Below, piece after piece: positions 5,620-5,848 of a stretch of 5,848 bases of DNA. The translations under genes and the position numbers were made by a program. Each line of letters opens with the position of its first letter. Within the stretch, counting starts at the first letter, position 1. Source of the stretch: Planctomycetota bacterium (GTDB lineage Bacteria; Planctomycetota; Planctomycetia; Isosphaerales; Isosphaeraceae); assembly GCA_021818605.1 (NCBI GenBank), contig JAKAUH010000137.1, positions 1 through 5,848 of the forward strand, in the 5' to 3' direction. The notes beneath the pieces were generated by a model. The model was given only the letters and a program-made list of their open reading frames with translations. It was not told where the DNA came from and did no database searches.

Positions 5620-5848
5620 GGCTTCTGATCGACGAGAACATGAGTAGCGGGCAGCTCGCCTCCCGGCTGCGAGCCCAGGGGCACGATCCCATCCTCGCCG
5701 TCGATGCCGGCCTGCTGTCGGCTCCGGATCCTCGGGTCCTGATCTGGGCGATCGGGCAAGGCGTGCCCGTGCTGACCCGGGATACCGAGGACTTCCAGGC
5801 ACTGCACGACCTCGTCATGGCAGCCGGTGGACATCATCCGGGCGTGCT
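5616..5848 (+). CDS. DUF5615 PIN-like toxin, 5' part (runs off the window)
   Basis: Starting at the ATG inside the ATGA overlap, 77 codons are visible before the window ends. MRLLIDENMSSGQLASRLRA has the DEN acidic motif (Asp6, Glu7) near the N-terminus, followed by LRAQGHDPILAVDAGL and GVPVLTRDTEDFQAL (Asp56, Asp59). This is the DUF5615 (Mut7-C-like PIN) layout, a predicted metal-dependent ribonuclease partnered with DUF433 antitoxins. Full-length members are about 110-130 residues, so roughly a third is missing at the right edge. The frame has no stop or other damage in the part seen. Function is by family and context; the target is unknown. Confidence 0.85.
   Translation, partial: MRLLIDENMSSGQLASRLRAQGHDPILAVDAGLLSAPDPRVLIWAIGQGVPVLTRDTEDFQALHDLVMAAGGHHPGV

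Noticed and set aside
5335..5837. Minus-strand frames opposite the DUF433/DUF5615 pair
   Set aside because: They are shadows of two clearly recognised plus-strand genes.
1..5848. CRISPR array, tRNA, rRNA or insertion sequence
   Set aside because: No regularly spaced repeats, cloverleaf-like sequence, rRNA signature, transposase motif or terminal inverted repeats were seen in the window.

Overview
The window is GC-rich, with G/C strongly favoured at third codon positions. It carries several VapBC-like toxin-antitoxin (TA) pairs around one large serine/threonine kinase fused to a formylglycine-generating-enzyme-like (FGE/sulfatase-modifying factor) domain. This mixture, and the sequence style of the DUF433/DUF5615 pair and the kinase, suggest a planctomycete (Isosphaeraceae or Gemmataceae type). 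That is inferred from family knowledge; no marker gene is present to confirm it.

Layout. (1) 1-407, + strand: the last codons of a probable antitoxin, then a complete PIN-domain toxin. (2) 408-641: no intact gene. It holds a perfect GC-rich palindrome and, on the minus strand, a 60-70 base copy of the 3' end of an FGE-like gene. (3) 642-1777, minus strand: four reading frames chained by 4-base stop/start overlaps. In transcription order these are an antitoxin (1777-1490), a truncated PIN toxin (1493-1290), a second antitoxin (1293-1039) and a PIN toxin broken by one missing base (1042-642). (4) 1778-1975: a spacer with a hairpin past the end of the kinase gene. (5) 1976-4927, minus strand: the kinase-FGE protein, about 983 residues, with an unassigned helical N-terminal module, a complete kinase domain, a low-complexity linker and a C-terminal FGE-like domain. 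(6) 4928-5322: a spacer with probable divergent promoters. (7) 5323 to the end, + strand: a DUF433 antitoxin overlapping a DUF5615 PIN-like toxin that runs off the window.

The most interesting signal links regions 2 and 5. The last coding bases of the kinase-FGE gene (1987-2045) recur at 547-605 on the same strand. Eight of the ten differences fall at adenines of the short copy, and the last 26 bases are identical. This is the pattern expected of a template repeat and variable repeat in a diversity-generating retroelement (DGR), and FGE/C-type-lectin folds are classic DGR targets. No reverse transcriptase lies in the window, and a decayed paralogue could produce a similar alignment, so this remains a hypothesis. 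If correct, the kinase would be a signalling protein with a hypervariable ligand-binding tail, set in a defence-like neighbourhood of TA modules.
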